Virus record (IMG/VR): IMGVR_UViG_3300025869_001808
Location: 1 to 40,544 of that record
From: a virus
Direction: 5' to 3' (one strand)
DNA length: 40,544 bases
Program-made: the position numbers and the translations under genes
Notes under the pieces: generated by a model
Told to the model about the DNA's origin: nothing
Seen by the model: only the letters and a program-made list of their open reading frames with translations
The model's database searches: none
Shown: piece after piece, positions 21,806-30,499 of the stretch
Layout: each line of letters opens with the position of its first letter
Position numbering within the stretch: position 1 is the stretch's first letter

Positions 21806-22436
21806 TTACGGTATTACAGTTCACAATGAAGTTGAAGAACTGATTAAGTTATTAGAAGTATTAAATAAGAATATAGATAAAGAAGATGAGATAGTTGTTT
21901 GTGTTGATGGTGATGACGAAAAAGTCGAAGCTGTATTAGGTGAATATTTATCTGAAAATAGAGCCATAGTTTACAAAAGAAAACTTGATGGTAACTTCGC
22001 AGAACATAAAAATTCAGTTATAGAAAAGTCAAGTGGTGATTATATCTTTCATATAGATGCAGATGAATACCCAAACGAAATATTAATACAACAATTAAAA
22101 CAAATATTAGAAATAAACGATGTTGATTTGATTTGGATACCAAGAGTGAATACAATTGATGGTATGACACAACAAGATATACAAAAATGGGGGTGGAAAG
22201 TTACAGAAAATGGTTGGGTAAATTATCCTGATTATCAGTCTAGGGTATTTCGTAATCATGAAAGTATAAGATGGACACGACCATTACATGAGTTGATTAG
22301 AGGAGCAAAAACATATGCACACTTACCACCACATGAAGAGTTGAGTTTATATCATCCTAAAACAATAGAAAAACAAGAAAATCAAAATATGTTTTATAAT
22401 CAAAATTTCAGTAAAGAGTTGAATGTAAGAAGATGA
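21795..22436 (+). CDS. Glycosyltransferase family 2 (GT-A)
   Basis: Inverting sugar transferase of the WaaE/KdtX-like GT2 type. SYGITVHNEVEEL at the N-terminus and EIVVCVDGDDEKV are the nucleotide-binding strand regions; the metal-binding D-x-D is Asp88-Ala-Asp90 in FHIDADEYPN. The acceptor part contains YQSRVFRNHESIRW and PLHE, common in LPS-core GT2 enzymes. Length 213 is short but complete for this subgroup. The start is TTG at 21795, with GAGAGG 6 nt upstream and an 11-nt overlap on the previous gene. It ends in an ATGA overlap with the next gene. Sugar and acceptor unknown. Confidence 0.85.
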   Translation: MKVSYGITVHNEVEELIKLLEVLNKNIDKEDEIVVCVDGDDEKVEAVLGEYLSENRAIVYKRKLDGNFAEHKNSVIEKSSGDYIFHIDADEYPNEILIQQLKQILEINDVDLIWIPRVNTIDGMTQQDIQKWGWKVTENGWVNYPDYQSRVFRNHESIRWTRPLHELIRGAKTYAHLPPHEELSLYHPKTIEKQENQNMFYNQNFSKELNVRR

Positions 22437-23449
22437 TAAAAATAAAATTATACGAATTAGAAGTACATAGAAATGAAACTACATTTAGACCATTTATTAT
22501 GGCTCAAAATATATTTAAAGATGTTGGTATAGAATTTACAAACTCTGATGATTATGATTATGCATTCGTTGGTCAAGCTAGTATTATAGATAAGAAAAAA
22601 CCATTGAGACAATCTGTAGATGAGGGATTAGAGTTCCTATCTAAAATTACAGGTGATTATATGATTGTAGATGGACAAGATGCTACAACATTGATAGGAA
22701 CAATAGATGTATTTAGAGAATCAAATGCTTTATTATTTCTAAAGAATAGTTACTTAAAAGATTTTGATTTGTATAAACAAGGTTGGGCTAATGGTAGATA
22801 TTATTGGGGTGAGGGTGATTATAAAGTCACAGATATTGATGACTTAAAACCAAGAATGAAGTTAACTGGTTGTAATTGGTTACATACAGTTACTCCAAAT
22901 TGGACAGACTATACCACAGAAAAAAAATATGACGTATCTTGTATGTTTGGATATCCAACTAAAACACCCGTTTACGAACATGATATCTGTCAAACCGATT
23001 ATTACGATCCTCATAGAAAAACATTAATGGACACTCTTGGAGATAAATATAAAATAGCTGGTTTGGTAGATGGTGAACGTATTCCAATAGAAGAATATTA
23101 TCAAAAAATGTATGATTCAAAAATTACTATGGCTCCACTAGGCTACGGAGAAATGGCACCTCGTGATTTGGAGTCAGCAATGTTTGGTAGTGTTTTAGTA
23201 AAACCTAATATGAATTATATAACATCAGAACCATTTATATATGAAGACGATATAACTTATATAGCAGTTAATTACGATTGGTCAAATTTAGAAGAAAAGG
23301 TAGACTACGTATTATCAGATTATAATAATATTAGAGAACGACTTGTTCAAAATATGAAGAGTCAATTTATAGAAAAGTATAAGTTAGAAAATTTAGTTAT
23401 ACATATGTATGATGTATTTAAAAACTTATCAGATGTTGAAGGGGAGTAA
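22433..23449 (+). CDS. Glycosyltransferase-like protein (GT-B, probable)
   Basis: A 338-residue soluble protein. The C-terminal half has the arrangement of GT-B donor domains: KITMAPLGYGEMAPRDLESAMFGSVLV, with Glu-x-x-x-x-x-Glu spacing close to that of GT4-type enzymes, then FIYEDDITYIAVNYDWSNL and a helical end typical of Glyco_trans_1_2-like proteins. The N-terminus is less clear (MIKIKLYELEVHRNE). An exostosin-like transferase is an alternative. The junction upstream is ATGA; a 3-nt gap with GGGGAG leads into the aminotransferase gene. Family assignment is by pattern and context only. Confidence 0.6.
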   Translation: MIKIKLYELEVHRNETTFRPFIMAQNIFKDVGIEFTNSDDYDYAFVGQASIIDKKKPLRQSVDEGLEFLSKITGDYMIVDGQDATTLIGTIDVFRESNALLFLKNSYLKDFDLYKQGWANGRYYWGEGDYKVTDIDDLKPRMKLTGCNWLHTVTPNWTDYTTEKKYDVSCMFGYPTKTPVYEHDICQTDYYDPHRKTLMDTLGDKYKIAGLVDGERIPIEEYYQKMYDSKITMAPLGYGEMAPRDLESAMFGSVLVKPNMNYITSEPFIYEDDITYIAVNYDWSNLEEKVDYVLSDYNNIRERLVQNMKSQFIEKYKLENLVIHMYDVFKNLSDVEGE

Positions 23450-23452
23450 CTT

Positions 23453-24631
23453 ATGATACCTTTATTTAAAGTTTTTATGTCTGATACTGCTTCGATAGAA
23501 TCGAGTAAAGTATTGGAGAGTGGGTTTATAGGTCAAGGACCTGTAGTTGATAATTTTGAAAGTGATTTAAAAGAGTGGTTTCAGATAGATTATTTATTAA
23601 CAACTAATAGTGCTACTTCAGCAGAACATTTAGCATTTCATATGTTAAAAAAACAAAGTGATAACGTTAAAATATTTGATGGTGCTGGTAGTTATAACAG
23701 TCATTGGTCAGGATTAAAAGATGGAGATGAGGTGTTATGTACACCATTAACTTGTACAGCTACTAATTGGCCTGTCTTAGCAAATAACTTTAATATAAAA
23801 TGGGTTGATGTAGACGAGAATACTCTTAATATGAATCTTGATGATTTAGAGAGGAAAATAACACCAAATACCAAAGCAATTTATTTAGTACATTGGGGTG
23901 GATATCCTGTTGATTTAAATAGGGTGAGAGAATTACAGTTACAAACCGAAAGAATGTATGGATTCAAACCAGTAGTTATTGAGGACTGTGCTCACGCATT
24001 TGGTTCAGAATATAACGGTAAAAAAATAGGAACACATGGTAATATATGTACATTTAGTTTTCAGGCTATAAAACATTTAACGTCTGTTGATGGTGGTGTG
24101 TTAATAGTTCCACATAAGGAACTATTTGATAGAGGTAAGTTATTAAGATGGTACGGTATAGATAGAGAAAATACAAGTAGAAAAGATTTTAGGTGTGAAG
24201 AAGATGTTAAGGAGTGGGGTTTTAAATTTCACATGAATGATGTTAATGCGGCTGTTGGTATAGAAAATTTAAAACTTGTAGATAAAAACATAGCTATACA
24301 TAAATCTAATGGTACTTATTATAACGAACATTTAAAAGATGTAGATGGTGTAACAGTATTAGAACATAGTATAGATCGTAGTTCTTCATATTGGATTTAT
24401 ACTATAAGAGTAGAGAGACAAGCTGATTTCATGAAGATGATGGCTGGTAAGGGTATAATGGTAAGTAGAGTACATGAACGTAATGACCAACACACTTGTG
24501 TTTTAGAATATAGAAGAAATCTACCAACATTAGATAGAGTGGTTAAAGAAATGATTTGTATTCCTGTTGGATGGTGGGTGTCAAAAGAAGATAGAGAGTA
24601 TATAGTTAATTGTATAAAAGAGGGTTGGTAG
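23453..24631 (+). CDS. DegT/DnrJ/EryC1/StrS-family sugar aminotransferase
   Basis: PLP enzyme that converts a keto-sugar nucleotide to an amino-sugar nucleotide. The family pattern is complete: SGFIGQGPVVDNFE near the start, TNSATSAEHLAFHML (cofactor-phosphate loop), VIEDCAHAFGSEYNGKKIG with the EDCAH motif at 177-181, and the Schiff-base lysine Lys207 in FSFQAIKHLTSVDGG. 392 residues is normal. The substrate would be a 4- or 3-keto sugar, such as could come from the dehydratase-like proteins at the end of the cluster. The hexapeptide acyltransferase follows with a taGTG overlap, the classic amination-then-acylation order. Confidence 0.92.
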   Translation: MIPLFKVFMSDTASIESSKVLESGFIGQGPVVDNFESDLKEWFQIDYLLTTNSATSAEHLAFHMLKKQSDNVKIFDGAGSYNSHWSGLKDGDEVLCTPLTCTATNWPVLANNFNIKWVDVDENTLNMNLDDLERKITPNTKAIYLVHWGGYPVDLNRVRELQLQTERMYGFKPVVIEDCAHAFGSEYNGKKIGTHGNICTFSFQAIKHLTSVDGGVLIVPHKELFDRGKLLRWYGIDRENTSRKDFRCEEDVKEWGFKFHMNDVNAAVGIENLKLVDKNIAIHKSNGTYYNEHLKDVDGVTVLEHSIDRSSSYWIYTIRVERQADFMKMMAGKGIMVSRVHERNDQHTCVLEYRRNLPTLDRVVKEMICIPVGWWVSKEDREYIVNCIKEGW

Positions 24632-25191
24632 TGGTAGGTTGGAATGAAGACATAAAAAAAGATTTAAAGTATTGTGGTGAGAATGTATTCATTGGTAATA
24701 ACGTAATATTTACCAATCCTGCAAATGTTTTTATAAATGATAATGTTAGGATAGATCCATTTTCTCTTATTACGACACAGTTAGAGATTGGCAGTTATGT
24801 TCAAATATGTTCACATACTGTATTGGGTGGTGGAAAACATCAGAAAATAACATTAGGAGATTGGACTTTTATTGGATATGGTAGTAAACTATTCTGTTCA
24901 TCAGAAGATTATAGTGGAGAACATGGACCAGTAAATGAATTTTGGGGTAGTAATAAAATATTTAGAGGTGATATTACATTCAATGATTATTCAGGTATTG
25001 CATCGGATGTCATGGTATTCCCTAATGTTAATATTCCAAGAGGATGTACAGTTGGAGCTAAGAGTTTTATTTACACTAAAAATAATTTAAAAGAATGGAG
25101 TGTTTTTATAGGTAATCCTGTTGAATTTCATAAAGAACGAAACAAAGAGAATATAATAAAGTATTCCGTAGATACTACATGGTTAAAATGA
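24631..25191 (+). CDS. Hexapeptide-repeat (left-handed beta-helix) acyltransferase
   Basis: Acyl-CoA or acyl-ACP dependent transferase, probably N- or O-acylating the sugar made by the preceding aminotransferase. Imperfect hexapeptides build the beta-helix: NVFIGNNVIF, NVFINDNVRIDP, LEIGSYVQICSHTVLGGG, ITLGDWTFIGYGS, with catalytic His expected in the CSHTVLGGG turn, and GIASDVMVFPNVNIPRGCTVGAKSFI after a loop excursion. 186 residues. The start is taken as GTG at 24631, sharing a base with the aminotransferase stop and preceded by GAGGG; in-frame TTG starts at 24610 and 24625 are less likely. It ends in an ATGA overlap. Confidence 0.82.
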   Translation: MVGWNEDIKKDLKYCGENVFIGNNVIFTNPANVFINDNVRIDPFSLITTQLEIGSYVQICSHTVLGGGKHQKITLGDWTFIGYGSKLFCSSEDYSGEHGPVNEFWGSNKIFRGDITFNDYSGIASDVMVFPNVNIPRGCTVGAKSFIYTKNNLKEWSVFIGNPVEFHKERNKENIIKYSVDTTWLK

Positions 25192-26069
25192 TAGATTATA
25201 AAACAGATTTTAATGGTACAGACATACCTTGGGTAGAATCTCCATTTTTTTATGACCTTTTAGAGACAAAACCTCTTAGTGAAGAAGAATACAATCTAGC
25301 TAAACATTATCATGAAGAAGGTTATGTTATTTTAGATTTAAATCTAAGTGAAAAATTTATCAAAGAAACCATATTAGAAGTTGATAATAAAGTTAGGAGT
25401 AATAGTTTTAAATCACAAGAATCTGGTTATCATTATTCAAAACATCCAAGATTATTTGAAGCATGGAAATGGAGTAATCATGTTTTAGAGTTGACAAAAA
25501 ATAAGAAAGTTCTTGATACATTAAAATTTTTATATAAAAGAAATCCATTACCATTTCAGACTATTAATTTTGTTGGGGGTGCTCAACAACCATTGCATAG
25601 TGACACAATTCATTTTTCATCTATCCCACAAAGGTGGTTGGGTGTATCTTGGATTGCATTAGAGGATGTTGATGAGGAAAATGGTACACTAATGTATGTA
25701 CCAAAAAGTCACAAGCTACCAATATTTGAATTTTCAAACATAGGGATTGAAGTTCCTAAATACGGTGAACAATTTGATGCATACTCCAAGTATGAAAGTT
25801 TTATTAAACAAATGGTAGAATCTAAGGGATTGGAAATAAAGACGTTTACTGCTAAAAAAGGTCAAGCTCTTATATGGTCTGCTAATTTATTACACGGTAG
25901 CGTACCTATAGCAGACGAGAATAGAACACGGTATAGTCAAGCTACTCATTACTATTTTGATGGGTGTAGTAAATACTACAGTCCGATGTTTTCTGATACG
26001 TTGAGGGGTAATGTTTCGGAAAAAGATTTAACAGAAAAAGATATAATAAATCATGAAATTAAATTGTAA
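25188..26069 (+). CDS. Phytanoyl-CoA dioxygenase (PhyH)-family oxygenase
   Basis: Fe(II)/2-oxoglutarate-dependent oxygenase, expected to hydroxylate a small molecule. The metal-binding triad is in place: His137 and Asp139 in PLHSDTIHF and the distal His236 in LLHGSVPIADENRTRYSQ; an arginine at 246 or 248 would hold 2-oxoglutarate. EDVDEENGTLMYVPKSHKLP (about 160-179) is the family's signature GxLxxxPGSHK-like region. About 293 residues from the ATG that overlaps the previous stop as ATGA; an ATG 9 nt earlier is possible. PhyH proteins occur in sugar and lipid clusters of marine phages and bacteria; here its neighbours (acyltransferase, KAS III) suggest hydroxylation of a sugar or an acyl chain (inference). 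Confidence 0.82.
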   Translation: MIDYKTDFNGTDIPWVESPFFYDLLETKPLSEEEYNLAKHYHEEGYVILDLNLSEKFIKETILEVDNKVRSNSFKSQESGYHYSKHPRLFEAWKWSNHVLELTKNKKVLDTLKFLYKRNPLPFQTINFVGGAQQPLHSDTIHFSSIPQRWLGVSWIALEDVDEENGTLMYVPKSHKLPIFEFSNIGIEVPKYGEQFDAYSKYESFIKQMVESKGLEIKTFTAKKGQALIWSANLLHGSVPIADENRTRYSQATHYYFDGCSKYYSPMFSDTLRGNVSEKDLTEKDIINHEIKL

Positions 26070-26979
26070 AATATCTGGTATAGGTTCTTATTTTCCAAAT
26101 AAAATCATTACCAATACAGATTTAATAACTAATACAACTGATGAGTGGATTAGAGATAGGTTGGGAATACATCAAAGACACATCGTAGATGGAGAGTTAT
26201 CATCTGATTTGGGTTACAAGTCATCTCTAATAGCACTGAGAAATGCTAAGTTAGATATAAATGATATTGACTTGATTGTTACAGTAACATCAAGTCCAGA
26301 TAGAATATCTCCATCAACAGCATGTATCATACAAGACAAGTTAAATCCAACAAAACCAATACCTGCTTTTGATTTGAATGCAGTTTGTAGTGGATTTTTA
26401 TATGCAATGGAACTTGTTACACCATTACTTACCAAGTATGAAAATATTCTAGTCATTAGCACAGAGACTTATTCTAGGTGGACAGATTGGGATGATAGAA
26501 ATAGTGTTTTCTTTGGAGATGGTTCTGCTTCTGTAGTTCTACAAAAGAGTAATACTGGTTGGTATAGTGGTGATATATTTGCTGATGGTAAAGGTAAAGA
26601 AAACTTCACTATAAAACATGGTGATACTATGTTTAAGATGAATGGTACTGAAGTATATAAGGTAGGAACAAAAGTGTTACCACAATCAATAAAAGATGTT
26701 CTTAGAAAACTTGACATGGATATTAGTGAAATAGATTATTTTGTTCCACATCAACCAAGTTACAGAATATTATTTAAAACAGCAGATACAATTGGGTTAC
26801 CTAAAAGTAAAATTATGATGAACATGGATAAGAGAGGAAATACAGCAGGAGCATCAATACCAACCGTATTGAGTGATTTGGTAGGTAATAATGTTTTAGA
26901 AGATGGAGATAAGTTGTTGTTTGCAGCTGTTGGTTCTGGTTGGACTTGGGGAGCAGGAGTTATGTCATGGGAAAACTAG
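26053..26979 (+). CDS. 3-oxoacyl-ACP synthase III-like (KAS III/FabH family)
   Basis: Condensing enzyme that joins an acyl group to malonyl-ACP or another acceptor. The catalytic triad is complete: Cys112 in NAVCSGFLYAME, His233 in FVPHQPSYRI and Asn263 in KRGNTAGASIPT, plus FFGDGSASVVL and the C-terminal GSGWTWGAGVM. The cysteine falls at the same number as in E. coli FabH, and 308 residues is normal. Within a sugar cluster it more likely makes a short acyl group for an amino sugar, or acts as an acyltransferase, than serves bulk fatty-acid synthesis. It is followed by a FabG-like reductase and preceded by the dioxygenase (17-nt overlap). I do not give the symbol fabH because the substrate is unknown. 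Confidence 0.9.
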   Translation: MKLNCKISGIGSYFPNKIITNTDLITNTTDEWIRDRLGIHQRHIVDGELSSDLGYKSSLIALRNAKLDINDIDLIVTVTSSPDRISPSTACIIQDKLNPTKPIPAFDLNAVCSGFLYAMELVTPLLTKYENILVISTETYSRWTDWDDRNSVFFGDGSASVVLQKSNTGWYSGDIFADGKGKENFTIKHGDTMFKMNGTEVYKVGTKVLPQSIKDVLRKLDMDISEIDYFVPHQPSYRILFKTADTIGLPKSKIMMNMDKRGNTAGASIPTVLSDLVGNNVLEDGDKLLFAAVGSGWTWGAGVMSWEN

Positions 26980-27617
26980 TTGTTTTTGGTGGTAGTGGTG
27001 GACTTGGAAGTAAGTTAGTTGGTGGTTTAAATAAAGATTATGATGTTATGTCACTTAGTTCAAAAGATGTTGATGTTACTAACTTTGACGAGGTAAAGGA
27101 TTTCTTCAGTAATAACAAAGTGGAGAGTGTACTTAATTTAAGTGGTTACAACTATAATATGATTCTACATAAATACACTAAAGATAAATCAATTGAAGTA
27201 AAAAAACAAATAGAGATTAATATCGAAGGTAACTTGAATATATTAGCAAATTGTTTACCAAGTATGAGAGAGAATAAATATGGTAGAATAATTTTGATAT
27301 CATCTATTTTATCATCAAAACCTGTAGTTGGTACTTCGGTATATTCAGGTTGTAAAGCATTTATAGATAATCTAGTAAAAACGTGTACAGTTGAAAACAT
27401 ACGATATGGTGTAACATGCAACTCAATACAACTTGGATACTTTGATGGTGGTATGACTTATGAAATTCCTGAAAGTGTTAGGGATAATTTTAAAAAAAAT
27501 ATACCATTGAAGCGGTGGGGAAAAATAATTGAATTAGAGAATACAATTAGATACTTAATTAATACAGAGTATGTTAGTGGTTTTAATATGAAAATAAATG
27601 GAGGTTTAGACTTTTGA
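26967..27617 (+). CDS. Short-chain dehydrogenase/reductase (FabG-like)
   Basis: NAD(P)H-dependent classical SDR, 216 residues. Cofactor loop GGSGGLG at 8-14, NLSG at 57-60, Asn90 region, catalytic Ser at about 112-113 (LISSILSS), Tyr126 and Lys130 in YSGCK, and C-terminal VSGFNMKINGGLDF, the usual family ending. The ATG at 26967 lies within the end of the KAS III gene (13-nt overlap) with GGGAG/GGAG upstream; a TTG at 26940 is less likely. Directly after a condensing enzyme, a beta-ketoacyl reductase role, giving a 3-hydroxyacyl group, is the simplest idea; reduction of a keto-sugar is the alternative. The stop overlaps the next start as TTGA. Confidence 0.88.
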   Translation: MGKLVVFGGSGGLGSKLVGGLNKDYDVMSLSSKDVDVTNFDEVKDFFSNNKVESVLNLSGYNYNMILHKYTKDKSIEVKKQIEINIEGNLNILANCLPSMRENKYGRIILISSILSSKPVVGTSVYSGCKAFIDNLVKTCTVENIRYGVTCNSIQLGYFDGGMTYEIPESVRDNFKKNIPLKRWGKIIELENTIRYLINTEYVSGFNMKINGGLDF

Positions 27618-28408
27618 TAATATGTGAAACTATAGGTGGTTTAAACGATAGGTTAAAGTTTTTAATATCTGCTATGAGATCGGATAATCATATAAAGTTA
27701 ATATGGTCTACACAATTAGAACATAAGACTTCTGTTTGGTTGTGGTGTACTTTTGAAGACCTGTTTACTAATGATTTTGAAGTATTTAAAACCAAAACAG
27801 ATTGTATAAAAAAATATGGTTCAAAAAATGATGTTTTTTCAGGTTCATGTTTTGCTAAAGTTGAAAAGGATGATATTGAATTAAATAAAATGTCTGTAGT
27901 GGATTCTACGTTTATTGTACCAAAAAAACAAAAAGACTCTGTATTAAAACAGATAAATAAATTAAGACCAGTAGAATATATACGGAATGTAGTTGATGAA
28001 TTTAAGTCTAAATTTGATGAAAACACTATAACATTTAGTATAAGAACTTTCATGGATGCTGAAAGAAATCATCATTCTAATGGACAATATTTTAATATAG
28101 ATGCTATTTTTAAAAAAATGGATTCGTATAAAAATAAAACCTTTTTTGTTACGTGTGACCATCAAGAAACATTTGACAAAATTTTTGACAGGTATGGTGA
28201 TAGAATTATACATACACCAAAAAGAACACATTTTGGAGATTATAAAACACTAGAGGGTATTCAAGATTCAGTTGTTGATTTATTTCTAGGTGGTCAAACC
28301 AATCATTTGGTATTTACCAGAGGTAGTGGTTTTTGTGAAATGCAATGGTGGTTCGGTGGTTGTAAAACATCTTTAGAAAGTATAGACGCACATGGGAGTA
28401 GACTATGA
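27614..28408 (+). CDS. Putative fucosyltransferase-like glycosyltransferase
   Basis: A 264-residue protein resembling the GT11/GT23 (NodZ-like) group: ICETIGGLNDRLKFLISAMR at the N-terminus is like the GGLGNRL-type acceptor motif, FSIRTFMDAERNHHS resembles the conserved Arg/His-x-Arg GDP-binding region, and DLFLGGQTNHLVFTRGSGFCEMQWWFGG parallels the C-terminal donor-binding segment. No membrane segment. The start is TTG with GGAGG 9 nt upstream, overlapping the previous stop. These families use GDP-fucose or similar donors, but no GDP-fucose genes are seen in the window. The assignment is by motif layout only. Confidence 0.6.
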   Translation: MIICETIGGLNDRLKFLISAMRSDNHIKLIWSTQLEHKTSVWLWCTFEDLFTNDFEVFKTKTDCIKKYGSKNDVFSGSCFAKVEKDDIELNKMSVVDSTFIVPKKQKDSVLKQINKLRPVEYIRNVVDEFKSKFDENTITFSIRTFMDAERNHHSNGQYFNIDAIFKKMDSYKNKTFFVTCDHQETFDKIFDRYGDRIIHTPKRTHFGDYKTLEGIQDSVVDLFLGGQTNHLVFTRGSGFCEMQWWFGGCKTSLESIDAHGSRL

Positions 28409-29391
28409 GTAAGAAAGTTATAATATTTGGACCTTGGGTTGGTGAATTTAGTTATGAACTAAGTTGGTGGAATCCAGAGTGTAGAAAAGTAAAGAATGAT
28501 AATTTCAAAGATTACTATGCAGTTCATTTAGGATTTAATGGTAGAAAAGTTATGTATAGTGATTTTATAGATGAATATATTCCTCACCCTACAGAGTTAG
28601 AGGAGACATTACAATTCCCAGCTACATATGGAGAACACATCAATGGACAAGATATAATACCAAAAAGTTTCATGGAACATTTAAATGAAGTTGTTAGTGA
28701 TTTTAAGAAGAGAGGGTTTACAGAGATTTCAGTTCATAAACCAAAGGACATACCTATTACTAGAGAGCGATGTTTAGAAGATTATCCATATGGTGATTAC
28801 GTACACTATACGGTAGATGATGACATTCAACGTGATGTAGTATCTAGGATAAATAATTATTTCAATAACGACAACCCTACTATATTTCTTATGGCACGTA
28901 CAAGAACACGACATGGTAATAGATGTTACTTAGATTGGAATCCAGATAATTGGCCTGTATTTACTAAGAGATTGATTGAAGAACTTGGAGTTAATATCAT
29001 ATCATTATCAATTAAAACACAAGGAAGTAGGGGTGGTTCAAAAGGGTTAGCAGGACATGAGTTGTTTACAGACTTACAACATAAGATAATGAATTTTGAA
29101 TTGGAGAAAGATGATTCAGATTCATTTGAAAAACAATTAGCTATATTAAAAAATACTAAATGTAGTATTTATGGAGCTAGTGGTGCTGCAGTTGTTCCGT
29201 TTTTTGTAAATACACCTACGTTTACCCAACAAACAAAAGAAGAGGGTTTTCGCCTTGAATTAGGATGGGAAAGAAAATTAATGGATTTTAAACACTTTAA
29301 GAATTTTGACAAATATCACAATAGTGAAATATATGATTCATCAGTTGATGAACTGTTTACAGAGTTTTTAAGTTTTTATAAGGAGTTATAA
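28405..29391 (+). CDS. Probable glycosyltransferase-like protein, unknown family
   Basis: A 328-residue soluble protein beginning KVIIFGPWVGEFSYELSWWNPECR, a glycine-rich first strand like a GT-B N-domain. Near the C-terminus, CSIYGASGAAVVPFFVNTPTF resembles the end of heptosyltransferase-like GT-B domains, where a glycine-rich turn leads into a strand ending in a proline. In between, FLMARTRTRHGNRCYLDW is rich in Arg and may bind a nucleotide phosphate. The gene sits between the fucosyltransferase-like protein and the second aminotransferase, with ATGA coupling upstream. I cannot name the family with certainty; another nucleotide-sugar-binding role remains possible. Confidence 0.5.
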   Translation: MSKKVIIFGPWVGEFSYELSWWNPECRKVKNDNFKDYYAVHLGFNGRKVMYSDFIDEYIPHPTELEETLQFPATYGEHINGQDIIPKSFMEHLNEVVSDFKKRGFTEISVHKPKDIPITRERCLEDYPYGDYVHYTVDDDIQRDVVSRINNYFNNDNPTIFLMARTRTRHGNRCYLDWNPDNWPVFTKRLIEELGVNIISLSIKTQGSRGGSKGLAGHELFTDLQHKIMNFELEKDDSDSFEKQLAILKNTKCSIYGASGAAVVPFFVNTPTFTQQTKEEGFRLELGWERKLMDFKHFKNFDKYHNSEIYDSSVDELFTEFLSFYKEL

Positions 29392-29392
29392 T

Positions 29393-30499
29393 ATGAAAAT
29401 TAGAGAAAGTATGTTACCAGTTTTAGGACCTAAAGGTGGTAAAGAGGAAGTTCAAGCTCTTCAAGAGGTTATTGAAAGTGGATGGTGGGGTAAAGGTCCT
29501 AAAGTAGCAGAGTTTGAAGAAAAATTTGCTGAGATGGTAGGACATAAGTATGCAGTAGCTGTTACAAGTGCTTCACATGGTCAAGATTTAGTTATGAAAG
29601 CTTTGGGGTTAAAGGGTATAGATGTAATTAATCCAACAATATCATTTATAGCAACAGCTATGATACCATTATGGAATGATTTTACTTCTAATATAGTTGA
29701 TGTGTTACCAGATACTATGTGTATAGATCCACAAGATGTTGAAAGATATAAAAAACCAAATAGTGAAGTTTTAATATCAGTTAACCAAGCTGGAGTACCA
29801 GCAGACTATGAAGGACTACGAAAAGTATTCGGTGGGTTTATACTAGAAGATACTGCACATAGTTGCTACACACCAGGTGCTGGGTTAGGTGGAGATGCTG
29901 CAGTGTGGTCATTTCAAGCTGTGAAGACAATGCCATGTGGGGATGGTGGAATGATAACAACCAACGATAAACAATTAGCCGATAAGTGTAGAGAGATGAC
30001 TTGGTTTGGAGTTTCATCAACTTGGAGTAGGTCACAAGGTGCTAGTGGTAAACCAGGTTATGCTTGGGATTATCAAGTAGATTTAATTGGTTACAAATAT
30101 TATATGATTGATATTATGGCTGCTATTTGTTTAGAACAGATGAAGAAACTACCAGAACATTTAAAGTTTCGTAGACACGTTCAAGAAAGATATAAAAATG
30201 AATTACATCCAATAATAGAAAGACCACCACATTCAGAAACAGTTCAGTATTATTGTGCTAAAGTTCCACCAGAACATAGAGATACCTTAATTGATTATTT
30301 GGCTGATAAAAAAATACATACATCAGTTCATTTTAAACCATTACATAAGTACACACCATTGGTACAGAATAGAGAGTATCCTGTTGCAGATGTAGAGTGG
30401 TTAAAATTAATATCATTACCTGTACATAATAGAATGGAAGAGTCTGATATTGATTATGTAATTTATTGGGTAAATAAGTACTTTGATGAGGTTGTATAA
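29393..30499 (+). CDS. DegT/DnrJ/EryC1/StrS-family sugar aminotransferase (second)
   Basis: A second PLP sugar aminotransferase, 368 residues, clearly different in sequence from the one at 23453. SGWWGKGPKVAEFEEKFA, TSASHGQDLVMKAL, FILEDTAHSC with EDTAH at 152-156, and Lys178 in WSFQAVKTMPCGDGGMITT give the full family pattern including the Schiff-base lysine. Two such enzymes in one cluster suggest two amino groups on one sugar or two different amino sugars. AGGAG precedes the ATG with the repeated AGGAGTTATAAT leader seen elsewhere in this window. It ends in a taATG overlap with the next gene. Confidence 0.92.
   Translation: MKIRESMLPVLGPKGGKEEVQALQEVIESGWWGKGPKVAEFEEKFAEMVGHKYAVAVTSASHGQDLVMKALGLKGIDVINPTISFIATAMIPLWNDFTSNIVDVLPDTMCIDPQDVERYKKPNSEVLISVNQAGVPADYEGLRKVFGGFILEDTAHSCYTPGAGLGGDAAVWSFQAVKTMPCGDGGMITTNDKQLADKCREMTWFGVSSTWSRSQGASGKPGYAWDYQVDLIGYKYYMIDIMAAICLEQMKKLPEHLKFRRHVQERYKNELHPIIERPPHSETVQYYCAKVPPEHRDTLIDYLADKKIHTSVHFKPLHKYTPLVQNREYPVADVEWLKLISLPVHNRMEESDIDYVIYWVNKYFDEVV

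Noticed and set aside
26053-27617. Host fatty-acid genes (fabH, fabG), suggesting a bacterial chromosome or prophage junction
   Set aside because: Both genes overlap their sugar-cluster neighbours and the same-strand phage layout continues without a break; no integrase, attachment site or other chromosomal genes are seen.
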